From positions 80,823,127 through 80,887,126 of the forward strand of contig CM077023.1 of assembly GCA_039090855.1 (NCBI GenBank): 64,000 bases of DNA, written 5' to 3'. Within the stretch, counting starts at the first letter, position 1, and each line of letters opens with the position of its first letter. This DNA comes from Macrothele yani. Its lineage: Eukaryota; Arthropoda; Arachnida; Araneae; Macrothelidae. Made by a program: the position numbers and the translations under genes. The notes under the pieces are model-generated. The model was not told where the DNA came from. It saw only the letters and a program-made list of their open reading frames with translations, and made no database searches. This document shows, one piece after another, positions 1-12,335 of the stretch.

Positions 1-574
1 GAATTTGCTGGTCCAAGAACACTTTCTTTATTACCTTGGGAAATGGCCGTTTCAGCTTCGTGTCGTTTCCAATGAAGAAACATTGTACTGATCTGTGGCA
101 GTTCACTGAATCACACGTTTGATTGAAACACTCAAGCAGTTATTTCTTGAGGCTGATTATACATTTCTTCACACACACACACACACACACACAATTTTTT
201 TCCCCCGAGGTGGGGATGACTGCCCTAAATTTACCTGGAAAAATAATCAGGTACCATAACAATTAAGGCGGTTGACTTTTGTACATTTATTCTTATCCAG
301 TTACTAGTAATGTTACAGTACAAGTAAGTTAAATGATTAGAACAAGCGGTAAATAAAATTCTTTTCGGGTTAGATTTTTCTAAATTTATTTAACAGAATT
401 ACTTCGTTATAATCATTGTATGTAATAATTATACGATACGTGATTAAGAACTATATGTAGATCGCGTATCGGGATTTTTTGTTTCAAACTTCGACGTGCT
501 ATTTTCCACTTTGTCAGCCCAAGGAAGAGGGAAGGGGGACATCTGCCCTCCCCATGGGTGCGCCACTGATTATA
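1..574. other. Non-coding stretch with a CA microsatellite and a hAT-like terminus
   Basis: No gene is visible. A CA dinucleotide run occupies about 170-193. At about 487-570 the sequence is rich in G and C runs and ends GGGTGCGCCACTG. Read on the minus strand, this resembles the CAGTGGCG(T/C)A-plus-G-run terminus that I associate with some animal hAT elements. The partner end was not found, so this is only a probable old transposon edge. The TA at 573-574 is the target site of the adjoining foldback. Confidence 0.4.
170..193. repeat. (CA)n microsatellite
   Basis: About 12 perfect CA dinucleotides in a row. Confidence 0.95.
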
Positions 575-1146
575 CAGGGTGATTCATAAAGAAGTATACA
601 GTTTCAATGCACTATAAAACAAGAACAATGTAAGATATTTTATGTTACCTGTAACAGAATTGTAGGGGAATGTTTCAAGGTTTTTAGAGACAGTCACAGA
701 TGTTCTATGTGTGCACCCTTAGTCACACGACACACATTGAGCCGGTAATCCATTTCCGTTTCCAGTTCCCAGATGCTGTAAAACAGTAACAGTTGAAGAC
801 ACGGGCCACAACTGCGAACCGTTAGGTAGATGTACTCATAAAGTTTGCGTCCCGCTACTGAGGGACACAAACTCCCTTTCCTGTTGATCTAGCGGAGCTG
901 AAACAGCGTATCACAGCCACTATCACTGCACTTGATTCAGATATTTTATCTCGCGTTTGGGCGGAAATGGATTACCGGCTCGATGTACGTCGTGTGACTA
1001 AGGGTGCACAAATAGAAAATCTGTGACTGTCTCTAAAAAAACTTGAAACATTCCCCTACAATTCTGTTACAGGTAACATAAAATATCTTACATTGTTCTT
1101 GTTTTATAGTGCGTTGAAACTGCATACTTCTTTATGAATCACCCTG
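575..1146 (+). mobile_element. Foldback element derived from a mariner-like (IS630) transposon
   Basis: The element is flanked by TA on both sides (573-574 and 1147-1148), the target duplication of Tc1/mariner elements. Its arms, about 575-758 and 962-1146, are near-perfect inverted repeats of about 184 bp starting CAGGGTGATTCATAAAG. The right arm overlaps the last codons of a mariner-type transposase. The left arm is therefore an inverted copy of the 3' end of the parent element, which replaced its 5' half. About 200 bp of unpaired interior remain. It cannot encode a transposase and would have depended on an active relative. Confidence 0.85.
871..1026 (+). pseudogene. Mariner-like transposase, C-terminal fragment
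   Basis: About 50 codons in one frame end at a TGA (1024-1026). The reading includes DLAELKQRI, then WAEMDYRLDV and VTKGAQIE. This is the tail after the catalytic domain in the IS630/mariner lineage that is also present at 9774-10805, where the matching words are ELKQRITAAI and EIEYCLDVLRATKG. No catalytic residues are left. The fragment lies in the interior and right arm of the foldback, and its final codons are duplicated in inverted form in the left arm. Non-functional. Confidence 0.75.
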
Positions 1147-1148
1147 TA

Positions 1149-2467
1149 TTTATTCTCCTTTGTTTAAATAATTTTGTTCGTGCACCTTTCACCACTTTCT
1201 CCACAACATGAGCACACTATGCCAACGCACTCGTATGTGGTTACGTTGGCATACTGTTACTGAGAACAATGTTCAAACAACTGTTGCAAATGAGAGCAAC
1301 GTTATGGAAATGAATTAACATCATGAAGAGCTTCGGAATGAAATTACAATACGATTTGGCGACCGAAAAATATCTTTAAAGGTTTTCAAAGCTAGTGTTG
1401 TTAAAGAGTTACCTGCAAATGAACTTTTCAGGAAGGATAAAATCCATCTGGTCAATTTTCTTCATCAGAGAATGCTTTCTAGGATCTTCTGCATAATTTC
1501 TAGGATCTCCTTCTGCGCAAGAGTCTAATGCCTTTGGAAAGAAAACAACTAGAGCCCCATCTCATCTCGATGAACTGGAAAAAAAATTGAAACATGATCA
1601 CTACTTCAGTGTCAAACAAATGCTAATGAAATGTAGAAGAAAATTGGAAGTAAAATTTCATAGAACTTAATGGCTGCTGTAATAAGCCTCAGGAACGTTA
1701 CCAAGACTTTTAGACACCGAAATTTGGTGAATTATGTATCAATGCTTTTATATAAGTTTCTACCTAACGCTACCAATTGATGATAACTTTCACAGATATT
1801 CTTCAGAAGAACACATATATACTCTTTTTTTACATGCTTACTTGCTGAATCGATTTTAAAAGGGAAGATTAAGTTGGACAAATCGTACTCTTACACCTTA
1901 GTCGCGGGTTCAGAAGGTCAATTCCAATCATTCTGAACACTGTCACTGTTTTGGGAGTCAGTGGCTGAATTTGTTAAAGTTATGCCTCACCATCTCAAAA
2001 ATAAAATCCACATGTATTTCGATAAGTAAACAATAAATAATAACGAAATTTTTGGTGGGTGGAGCTTGCATCACTATGTAGATGAAAATTGTGTATCAGA
2101 TTTGAATTCTGTATTTTTTACATTATACAATATGGCCCTTTTATTAAGACCACATTATACTTAAGAGCAATGCTGCTCCTGAAATCCGAGTATTTTTGTG
2201 TTTCGTATTTTCCCAGCAGTGTGACCTGACAAAATTTGCAGAAAGACGTGTCAGGGTGTTCTAAATTGAAATATCCCTAATTTTTTTCTCTACTTTTGCA
2301 AAGAAGCCTGCATTTGCACAATCTTATGGGGGATTTTTACCTGAAGAAAAGCTCTTACAGATGGTAAATTCGTGGATAGTCTTATCCAGGTAAATTCGTC
2401 GAAAATTTTATCTGATGTCTGCAGTAAACAAAATTTTTCAAACGAGACTTTTAGAAGGGCTGATGCC
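1149..2467. other. Unannotated AT-rich stretch
   Basis: No feature could be assigned. One frame stays open for about 60 codons near 1325-1525 but matches nothing I know. It may be a decayed element or chance. Confidence 0.5.
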
Positions 2468-2664
2468 GGCCGTATGGCCCAATGGTACAAACTTTCGCTT
2501 CTCACCGTTCGTTCAAGACGGACTCGGGTCACGAATAAGGTGCTGGGAGTGTGGCTGCCCCACGGTGCAGGCCCTTCCGTTTCCCAGGAACCAGTGGCCC
2601 CCAAATTAAAGACGAACGACAGCATATACCCCATAGAGCTGCTCACGATGATTGTTAACCACGC
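2468..2664 (+). mobile_element. tRNA-derived SINE, family A
   Basis: The head looks like a tRNA: an A-box-like part (GGCCGTATGGCCCAATGG) and a degenerate B-box-like part (GACTCGGGTCACG). The body shared by all family A copies here follows: a CCAGGAACCAGTGG-type segment, a CCCAAATTA segment, then CCCATAGAGCTGCTCACG and GATTGTTAACC. Retrotransposed by a partner LINE; non-coding. Poly-C follows directly. Other copies are at 11466, 17163, 18247, 18487, 18702, 43899, 47845, 48523 and 56045. Confidence 0.8.
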
Positions 2665-4463
<1,799 letters not shown>

Positions 4464-5224
4464 TAGAGCTGTGTTCGGGCTCAATTTTCGGAGCCCGAGC
4501 CCGTATTATATCAGCCCAAGCCCAGCCGAGCCTGAATTTTACATTGCAAGATAGAGCCAGGGCCCGAACGAGCCGGAAAACTTGCTTACCTGTTCAACAA
4601 TTAATAAAAAACATCTCTTTTTCCACACTTCCACTTTCTCCTCCTCCTGCAATATGGGGAGTGGAAAAGGGACCTTTATCTATTTTTACAGTGTAACGGT
4701 ATGATTTTGTTTAACAGTTCGTTTCCACCTGAAGTGCTTCGGGCGGCCGCACATCCAAAATGATCAGCCGGTGCTGCAATTGTATATTGCTCAAATAATG
4801 CTAATATTATCGTGCCATAATCAGCTGCAATATGTACGTTGCTAAACAGAATTAGTAGGAACCTACTGTGTGGAGATAGGGGTAAATTATCGTCGGTATT
4901 CTATCAACTATCCAATATCTATAGTTCTTGAGAAAGCTTTTTCTTCTCTGCAGAAACACACTAATGCGCGGCCTATGGCATTTTCTACCCAAGCCCGGAA
5001 TAAAAAGACTGGAATGCCGCTACCCAATCACAACCAGTTGCCGAAGAATTCCCTTTCCCAACTATAAAGTGTCTCATTTGCAAAATCATATAAAATCACA
5101 TTTATATATTAAAAATATATATATATATATATATTTCGCTCTTCCTCTCTCTAAGAGCCCGAACCGCAGTAAATATTCTACAGCCCGAAAGCCCGAAGCA
5201 GCCCACGAGCCCGTTTCAGCTCTA
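4464..5224. mobile_element. Non-autonomous hAT element with GCCCGA-rich ends
   Basis: The 761-bp element begins TAGAGCTG and ends CAGCTCTA, a hAT-style terminal inverted repeat. It is flanked by 8-bp duplications matching at 7 of 8 positions: GTGTAAAT at 4456-4463 and ATGTAAAT at 5225-5232. Both ends are packed with GCCCGA/TCGGGC words (for example about 4476-4510 and 5155-5215), as expected of subterminal transposase-binding repeats. The interior has a TA microsatellite (about 5114-5134) and no transposase frame, so it would be moved in trans. The 8-bp duplication plus the terminal sequence make hAT the best class. Confidence 0.8.
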
Positions 5225-5232
5225 ATGTAAAT

Positions 5233-6589
5233 ACGTGAAAGACAAAGAAAAATATTGCCATAGAAAAGCTGCGAAATATAAAAATTTTGGATTCATATTA
5301 AAAATATTATTTTATTGTGCTGACTGCATCAGCCGATCACTTTAAAAACAAAACGCTTAGCCAACAATTTAATTTTTGTTATCACATTCAAAATTGTTTG
5401 TCGAAACGATAAAATAATTTTGGTTCAGGCTTCATTTTCCGTCATAGTAAGGAAGTAAAGTATCTGAACAGTTTTCCTTCTTGCTCTCGGAATGTAAAAG
5501 TACATCCCTGAGTACTCGAAAGCCAAATCAAGAAAGATTCACCTTCTAGGAAATGAACCGAAACTGTCTCATATACGAAGATATCAATTTCATTCAGTGC
5601 CCATCGACGCCACCATGAAATTTTAATTAGAAGTAGCTCGTGAGACCTCCGGAAGGGAGATGCCGAGGCTGCAGTAGCAAATGCTGCCTTTCTCTAATGC
5701 ATGCCAAACGAGAGGCTATAGGACCATTACTGGACTCCGTGCCGTCTTCAAGGAATGAACCAATAAGAGCCCGTTCCTGACCAAAGACACTGAGACCTAA
5801 TGGTCTGACGAAAGAGGCAGGAGGATTTTCTGGGAATATAATTAGACACTCTATGCCTTGATTAGGGTTTTCGCTAAGTGCTAAGGCTTGCTTCCAAGTC
5901 AATTACGTGCTTCGGTATGTGTGATAATTTAATTCAAGAGAAGTTTTCCTACTCTGTTTCCGTCAATGTCCGGCAAGGGCTTTTACACGTCTCCTTTTAA
6001 GATATCTGACTTGGAAACACACGCCATAACTGAACTTAATTTCCAAGTAAATGATCTTTGAGAAACACATGCAATCACCCTCATTTCGCGTAGAACCGAT
6101 CACAATTTCCTGTAGTTGCAGCAGCGACACGCGCAAACACTTGTAGTTTCTTTTAACACTGTTGTTCTCAAGACGAATCGTGATGATTGCAGTTATTTCC
6201 TTTTACAACATAATGAAGTAAATGGCTTTTTAAACTAAAAGACACGAGCACTTAGAATACTGTTAGAATACTTTTGCACTCGAAGATCTCGTTTTGTTAT
6301 TCGATATTTCTAAAATACTGAGGGAAAACTTAATGTCATAGGAACAGTAAAAAGAACGTGCGTTTTAAATGAAGTGTTAAAAAGCTGTTGCCTTTGATAT
6401 GCGTACGCAGTTTAATTAGTTAATAATTTAAAAATGATATCTTATCTCTGAATTTTTGCTGGCCGCGTTTAATTTTAGCAGAGGATAATTAATCAACTTT
6501 TCTAATTTTATACTTTTGTCCATATTCCTACCTGATGCAGGCACGCATTTTGTCGTGAATATGTACCTCAAAAAGTGATGTACAGTCAC
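5233..6589. other. Unannotated stretch
   Basis: A GC-richer patch at about 5620-5905 contains a 91-codon minus-strand open frame with no recognisable domain. It could be an exon or chance. Nothing else was identified. Confidence 0.4.
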
Positions 6590-7252
6590 CCCTTGATCAG
6601 ATATGGAAACGGGGCACGGGTCAGCGGGTCAAACGGGTCGGGCCATGGTTTTCCTGAAACGATTTCGATCAGGTTTTATTTCCGTTTTATACTTGAAAAA
6701 GAAAAAAAAAAGAAATTCGAAGAAAAATGCGCACTGTGGAATTTTGTGCTCGATACTCCTGTCCGCGGACTGAAAAAGGATTTGTCATGCAATATGAAAG
6801 AAGCGTGTCCTCAGAAGGAAACGTGTCTTTTCTTTCTGAGGGGCAATGACGAAAATAACATCCACATTTTGGAAACTTTCAACTCATTAGAAGCTGGTGA
6901 AAATTGCTGTGAAAGATATATTCTGAAGCTTGATATGCTATCAAGAAAATAGCAAAAACCTAAAATTAAACATACAAGTTGCTTCATTCAAAACTTTTAC
7001 GGCAGCGCCATCAAAATTAGGTGCAACAGTCTTAAAATTACTGCGGAGGGACTATTGACCCTCGTAGATGCATTTGAAAACATGTGTAAAACAGTGTGTT
7101 AGATTATGTCATGCAAATAAAGGACGACAGTTTCAATACTTCCTGTAAGTAAGCGAGTAAATTATACGTTCCTATAATACATTTCTTTTATTTCAATATA
7201 ACCTAAGGTATCCACTGCAGAGATACTTTTTGAATTCCCTGTATATATAATA

Positions 7253-8453
7253 CACTGAAGAGCAATTGAATTACAGACAGCTGGCGTTATGCAAATGTGG
7301 CGCTGTGAGCGGCCCTGTAAACGGAAACGACATGACGTATGCAGCGATCCGACAATATAAGGAGTGATGCGACGGGAATCAGTAAGAGTCGAACGTAGTA
7401 TGGGTAAGACTAAGTGCATTTGATCGTGGGAAAATTGTCGGGGCCCGACGAATGGGTCACTCCATCTCGGAAGTCGTGCAGGCACTGGGATTTTCACGAC
7501 CCACTGTGTCACGGGTGCACCGTGAGTACATCGAATCCGGTAAAACCATCCCTGCAAGGGCCAACTGCCGTGGACAACAGCGTGTGGATAAGCGGGGTCA
7601 TCGTCGGCTAGCTCGCATTGTAACAGCGGATAGACGGGCCACAGTGCAAGAAATCACTTGGCAATTTAACGCTGGTGCACAAAAACGTGTAAGCACTCAC
7701 ACCATCAAGAACCATCTATTTGCTATGGGCATCGTCCCACGAGGGTACAGCTGCTGACTGCACATCACAGAGTGTAAAGATTAGCATGGGCGCGGGAACA
7801 TCACCACTGGACCCTAGACATGTAGGAAAATGTTGCCTGGACTGATGAGTCGAGATTCACGTTGGTACATGCGGATGGCAATATACGAGTACGGCGCAAA
7901 CCACATGAAGCGATGGATCCTTCTTGCCAACAGGGTACTCTTCCAGCTGGTGGGTGTGGCATTCTCGTCTGGGGACTGTTTACGTGGACTGAAATGGGAC
8001 CCCTGGTACGTATGACATCGTCCCTCACAAGTGAACGTTACCGGGATATCCTGGACGACCATTTGCTTCCGTTTGTGCGTCTTCAACATCCCACTGGGGA
8101 CCTCATCCTGCAACAAGACAATGCACCGTGCCATCGCTCCCGAATTGTATCCGAATGGTTGGATGAACACTCCACCGACGTGACCTCACTTCCTTGGCCA
8201 GCTAGGTCACCTGACCTCATTCCCATCAAGCACATCTGGGATGCCATCGAGAGAGATGTTCGAGGCTCTGACCCCCTCCATCAAATCTTCGTGAACTGTG
8301 GGAGCTCGTTTACGGGTCGTGGATCCGTATGGCTTCCCAACGCTTCCGGTGTCTTGTCGAGTCCATGCCGAGACGAATCGCCGCCATCATCAGGACGAAA
8401 GATGGTGCTACATGTTACTAGATAGGTATCTCTAATTCAATTGCTCTTCAGTG
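7253..8453 (+). mobile_element. Tc1-like transposon, nested in a hAT element
   Basis: The 1201-bp element has terminal inverted repeats of about 23 bp that start CACTGAAGAGCAATTGAAT. TA target duplications are at 7251-7252 and 8454-8455. It carries one decayed transposase gene. The terminal CACTGAAG is shared with the element at 15816-17043, and their transposases share the unusual KPHEAMD word, so the two belong to one subfamily. Confidence 0.93.
7399..8425 (+). pseudogene. Tc1-like transposase, broken
   Basis: This is a DD34E cut-and-paste transposase that would bind the terminal repeats and integrate at TA. The N-terminal helix-turn-helix is readable as GHSISEVVQALGFSRPTVSR (about 7453-7512), followed by a second DNA-binding part (RRLARIV...). 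The catalytic domain shows WTDESRF (first Asp, near 7838), LQQDNAPCH (second Asp, near 8110) and LIPIKHIWD. In the last motif the third catalytic residue, normally Glu in PIEH, is Lys. Frame changes at the start, near 7760 and after about 8300, plus a stop after GYSC, break the gene. Family length is about 340 residues, which fits the span. Inactive. Confidence 0.9.
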
Positions 8454-8624
8454 TAGTTCAAAGCAGATGTGTCCGGGTCGGATCCGGGTCACCTACAGAT
8501 CCGTGTCGGGTCCAGGTCCCCTACAGATCCGTGTCGGGTTCAATTATGTGACGTCCGGGTCCTATTATGTGACGACCGGGTTCGGGTCCAACATGTTTGA
8601 CCCGTTTCCAACTCTGCCCTTGAT

Positions 8625-9583
8625 GCATCGCCACCGTTTGTTACATTACATTGTAGCGTTATATCAAGTTCAATTATTTTTAAGTAAATCAAATTTTGTT
8701 AATTATGGCTCCGAAAGAATCATAATTAGCATTAAATTAAAAACATGTAATTATAAAAAAAAATGCATTTTTTTTTTTATGTTGTGTACTTAGTGCGCAC
8801 TTGTAGTTCGAAGTGTCCGTTTCCATCTCGGAAGCTTCTGGTATGCGCTAAAGGCCGAAATTTACTTTGTGTAGTAGGAAGGCAAAGCTGACATTTTAGT
8901 TATAAGGAAATGAATAAAAAACCACTGTTACTTTTCCAAAACTTTATCAAGTGAAAATTAATAGCACTACACACAATCGTGTTACATACTTTAGTTACTT
9001 TTAAAAACCGCTTCTATTTTTATTTGTGTTTTAGATTTCAATCCATTTGTTTTCAGAGCACAATCGAATTTAACAAGTGCGTTTGAGATATCTTAATCCT
9101 ATACAAGTTTGCTTCAAAAAATCTGCCTTATGTTAAAAGATACTGATTCGCATCTTTGATTGAATCGGTGTGTTCAACATTAAGGCACCAATGAATCAAG
9201 AAAAACGAAAAGGGTATTCTCACACAGTTTTGGCCCAGTAAGCAGGGCCGGATTAAGGCCCTAATGGGACTCTCGGCTAAGCAACTCGAGTTGGCCCGTA
9301 GGCTAAGACATTTGAGTGGGCCCCAAAGAACTTATTACCACGGGGAATCATTATGAAGTCCGTTAAAACACGAAACTGTAGCAATATGCTTGTGATAATT
9401 ACTACGTGTAGTGCATTCTTCAAACTACTAAATTATCTGCAGGGTTTTCGTAAGAAGTCACTGTATTTTCCATTGTTCTCATAAGTTAAAAGCTTAAGAT
9501 TCCTAGATTTCGTCTTGGATTTTCTAATGATTTAGAATTGTATACCTTTCTTAGTGCATCTTTTTTGTTATGCAATGTGAAGC
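8625..9583. other. Unannotated AT-rich stretch
   Basis: Only a CAGGGCCGGATTAAGG word at about 9243-9258 stands out. It resembles a transposon terminus found in many animal genomes, but no partner end or duplication was found. No gene. Confidence 0.4.
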
Positions 9584-9612
9584 TACAGGGGACTTCGACC
9601 AATTTGCACTGG

Positions 9613-9648
9613 AGCTGTTAATGGTCGGAACTTCGACCATTAACAGCT
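9613..9648. repeat. Perfect 14-bp inverted repeat with an 8-nt loop
   Basis: AGCTGTTAATGGTC (9613-9626) is followed, after GGAACTTC, by its exact reverse complement (9635-9648). It lies at the 5' edge of the mariner-like copy. Confidence 0.9.
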
Positions 9649-9773
9649 TCCTATATTTATTATTAACACGGTGTCTATATTTTTGTTTTGCAGAATTGTT
9701 ATTCCCAGAATCCGATTGATGGCGCTAGGTGTGGCCTGGTGAGGAATGTATGAGAAATGCGCAATCAGTAGTC

Positions 9774-10805
9774 ATGTCATCCGTACAGAAGAATGCGATG
9801 TGTGTGCTATGGCTTGCGGAATTAAAGTTTGTCGTTAAAGTTAAAAGACGGTACCGTTTGGAGTATGGTTGTAATCATTATTCGTCAACGAATTCAACTA
9901 AGCGGTGGATGAAACAGTTTAAAGAAACTGGCAATGTGGAACATCATGGAAGAGCCGGTAAGCTTAGCGTCAGCGGTGAGACAGTTGACCAAGTTAATGA
10001 AAGTTTCCGACGAAACCGCAGGAAATCCGTTCGTAAACAAGCAGAGAATTCCAAAAATCGACAGTTCACGATATCTTGCACAAGAAATTAAAGTTTCATG
10101 CTTATAAAATTCAAATAGTGTAAAAGAGGCATGTATATGATCACACTTTGCGATACGATTTCGCTGTGGATATGCTGAATCGAGTGGAAAACGACGAAAA
10201 CTTTCTCAGTACTGTAATTTTTAGTAATGAATCCACGTTTCATGTATCAGGTATTGTGAATCGTCACAACTGTAGGATATGGGGCAGTGAACCGCCTCAT
10301 ACTGCTATTGAACTAGAACGTGATTCTCCAAAAGTTAATGTGTGGTGCGCCCTGTCAAAAAGAGAAGTAATCGGCCATTTCTTCTTCTGCGAAAAAACCA
10401 TAAATTGTGACATTTACTTGGGTATGCTAGAAAACTTAGCTATACCCCAGATAGAAAGATATGACAACGTCATTTTCCAACAAGACGGCGCACCTACGCA
10501 TTGGTCAACGTGTGTACGTAAGTGCCTAAATGAGCATTTCCCCAACAGATGGATTGGGCTTGGTGGTCCCATTCCGTGGCCTCCTCGCTCTCCAAATCTA
10601 ACTCCATTGCATTATTTCATGCGGGGTTTATGTGAAGGATCGTGTCAATGAGATGCCTTGTACTGATTTGCAGGAACTGAAGCAGCGTATCACAGCTGCT
10701 ATTAATTCCATAACTCCTCAGATGCTTGCCAATACATGGCATGAAATCGAGTATTGCTTGGACGTACTACGAGCAACCAAGGGATCTCACATCGAAATTT
10801 ATTAA
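9774..10805 (+). pseudogene. Mariner-like (IS630 superfamily) transposase, broken
   Basis: This belongs to the arthropod transposase lineage whose N-terminus reads like SVQKNAMCVLW and whose catalytic core contains QQDGAP and WPPRSP. The start ATG is at 9774. The helix-turn-helix part shows RRYRLEYG and KRWMKQFKETG. The first catalytic motif reads IFSNES, with Asn in place of Asp; the second is intact (FQQDGAPTHW); the third reads SPNLTPLHYF, with His in place of Asp. Frameshifts occur near 10055-10090 and 10625, and the C-terminus (ELKQRITAAI, ATKG) ends at TAA 10803-10805. The 3' terminal repeat ends near 10910 with GGACACCCTG before TA. A matching left end is uncertain, possibly near 9586. 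Confidence 0.88.
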
Positions 10806-11181
10806 CTTGTGTAATTACATTGTAAGTTAGTACAGTCAGTTTGTTTCTATCTGTTTAATGTTTTGTTTTATATAATTTTGTAATGTGTCCAATAATTCTC
10901 GGACACCCTGTATTTCTGCTTGTAGAAAGGAGACAGCCGACATTCCTTTTTGGATTAAATGAACGAAAGAGCACCCTAATTTGCCAGGTATTTTGGGGAT
11001 TTTCTTAGGGCTCATTTTCCCTACTAAAAGTGTATGTTTTTCGTGATATCTCAATTTCTAGATCAAAGTTTTTGGGCTTTTTAATCATACCAAAAATGTT
11101 GGCAACTTTTCCGCTTTTTTGTTTTTTTGGAGGGGGGATAAGTTTTTTACCAGATGGTACAAATCTGTATTTAGCCGCCCA

Positions 11182-11441
11182 CACAGTTAAAAATTTTGTT
11201 GTAGGTAGCGCCAAAAAGTGGTACTACACCACCTGCACCACTTTCTGAGAAAAGATACACCATTGTGTGGTACAAACAAAACCCAACAACCTGGTGCAAC
11301 TTTGCACCACATCAGGGTACAAGGTTGCCCCATATTATTAGTTTTGTTTGCATCACAAAATGGAGTATCTTGCTCACAAAGTAGTGCAGGTAGTGTAATA
11401 TAATCCTTTTTGTTGCAACCTACCATAAAATTTTAACAGTG
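11182..11441. mobile_element. Palindromic MITE, copy 1
   Basis: The 260-bp sequence runs from CACAGTTAAAAATTTT to TTTTAACAGTG. Its two halves are largely reverse complements, including CACCACTTTCTGAGAAAAG-type words. A second copy of the same family is at 56108-56359. It has no coding capacity. No clear target duplication was found, so the superfamily is not assigned. Confidence 0.75.
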
Positions 11442-11465
11442 CAGGAAGTAGAACTGTGTGAAGCA

Positions 11466-11632
11466 ACGGCTTCTGACCAGTCGCCCTAGTTGAGCTCGGG
11501 GTTTTCGAGTCCCGTATAAAGCATGGGTGCTGTATTTGGCTTACGGCGCCGCCTCCATCTCTTACAGGGAACCAGTGGTAGCTCATTGAGTTGCATATGG
11601 TGGTCGCTCAACCACGAAACAAAATGAACTAG
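11466..11632 (+). mobile_element. SINE family A, internally deleted
   Basis: A B-box-like GTTTTCGAGTCCCG is followed by the family body (TTGGCTTACGGCGCC, CAGGGAACCAGTGG). It then jumps to GCTCATTGAGTTGCATATGG, lacking the middle AATTAGGGACGG block. Confidence 0.65.
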
Positions 11633-11820
11633 AAAATGTATATTTATATTTGTCACGACATCTCGGTTTTCAGTAGAACAAACGTTCTTTTGGGATCTGT
11701 GAGATATCCGCGTGTTGACTACGGTCTTTCGAATTTTCGTAGCGCAAAATATTTCCTGTGATGACAGAAATGAATTCGAATCTTGTTCCAAAGGTTCTCG
11801 GTCCGACCAAGAAGGAATGG

Positions 11821-12335
11821 TTAGGGAAAGATATGGTAGGCCCATTTTTCTACATAGTTCCTCCACACGCTTTTCCAGCCATGCTTCACAGTTCTTATGC
11901 CTTCCAAATAAGATGATTTATCAAGGCTGCCAAAATAGGCTTTCGCAGCTTCAGCAACGTCTTCGTTCGTCCCAAAATGCACACCAGACAAGTTCTTTTT
12001 GAGATTCGGCAACAGATGGCAGTCGGAGGGGGGGGTTCAAGTGAGTGAGCAGGATGTGGTAGCAGTTGAGACACACTTTCATGGGCAGTAGCCATGGAAA
12101 CTGCTGATTTGTGAATTGGTGCGTTACGTTATGCCAGCTTTCCTCGGCGTATATCTTTAAAATGCTGTCGAAGTTTCCTTAGTTGGGTAGCCAAGTATGT
12201 TACGGTGATGGTTTGGTCCTTTTCAAGGTAATCCATTGTCACTACCTCCTCCCGCTTCCCAGAAAACTATTTCCGTCACTTTTTCAGAAGAAGTGACAGA
12301 TTTCACTTTCTTTGGAGTGGGTTTTATCACGACTA
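11821..12335 (-). pseudogene. Mariner transposase, C-terminal half
   Basis: On the minus strand the reading goes from IVFWEAGG through several frames to an intact tail (11821-12012) with PNLKKNL, AEAAKAYFGSLDKSSY and KSVWRNYVEK. This is the typical end of animal mariner transposases (VFWD, then HLFPNLK, then DGDYVEK). A degraded HPAHSL word (HPPYSPDL in the family) marks the third-Asp region. The 5' half is missing, and at about 12335 the sequence runs straight into a Tc1-like transposase on the same strand. Non-functional. Confidence 0.85.

Larger units (their letters stand above)
6598..8616. mobile_element. hAT element interrupted by a nested Tc1
   Basis: The ends are CAGATATGGAAACGGG at 6598 and its inverted partner CCCGTTTCCAACTCTG, ending at 8616. 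A perfect 8-bp target duplication, CCCTTGAT, flanks it (6590-6597 and 8617-8624). The subterminal regions hold many GGGTC or GGGTT words: three near 6617-6640 and about seven at 8470-8590, including a tandem CAGATCCGTGTCGGGT. Without the Tc1 at 7253-8453 the element is about 0.8 kb. An open frame at 6680-6952 has no recognisable hAT domain. The element is non-autonomous and older than the Tc1 inside it. Confidence 0.87.

Noticed and set aside
400..424. TTACTTCGTTATA matches the end of the TRIM LTR
   Set aside because: No other LTR words upstream and no primer site downstream.
5627..5902. 91-codon minus-strand open frame in a GC-richer patch
   Set aside because: No recognisable domain and no supporting signals; may be an exon but cannot be supported from sequence alone.
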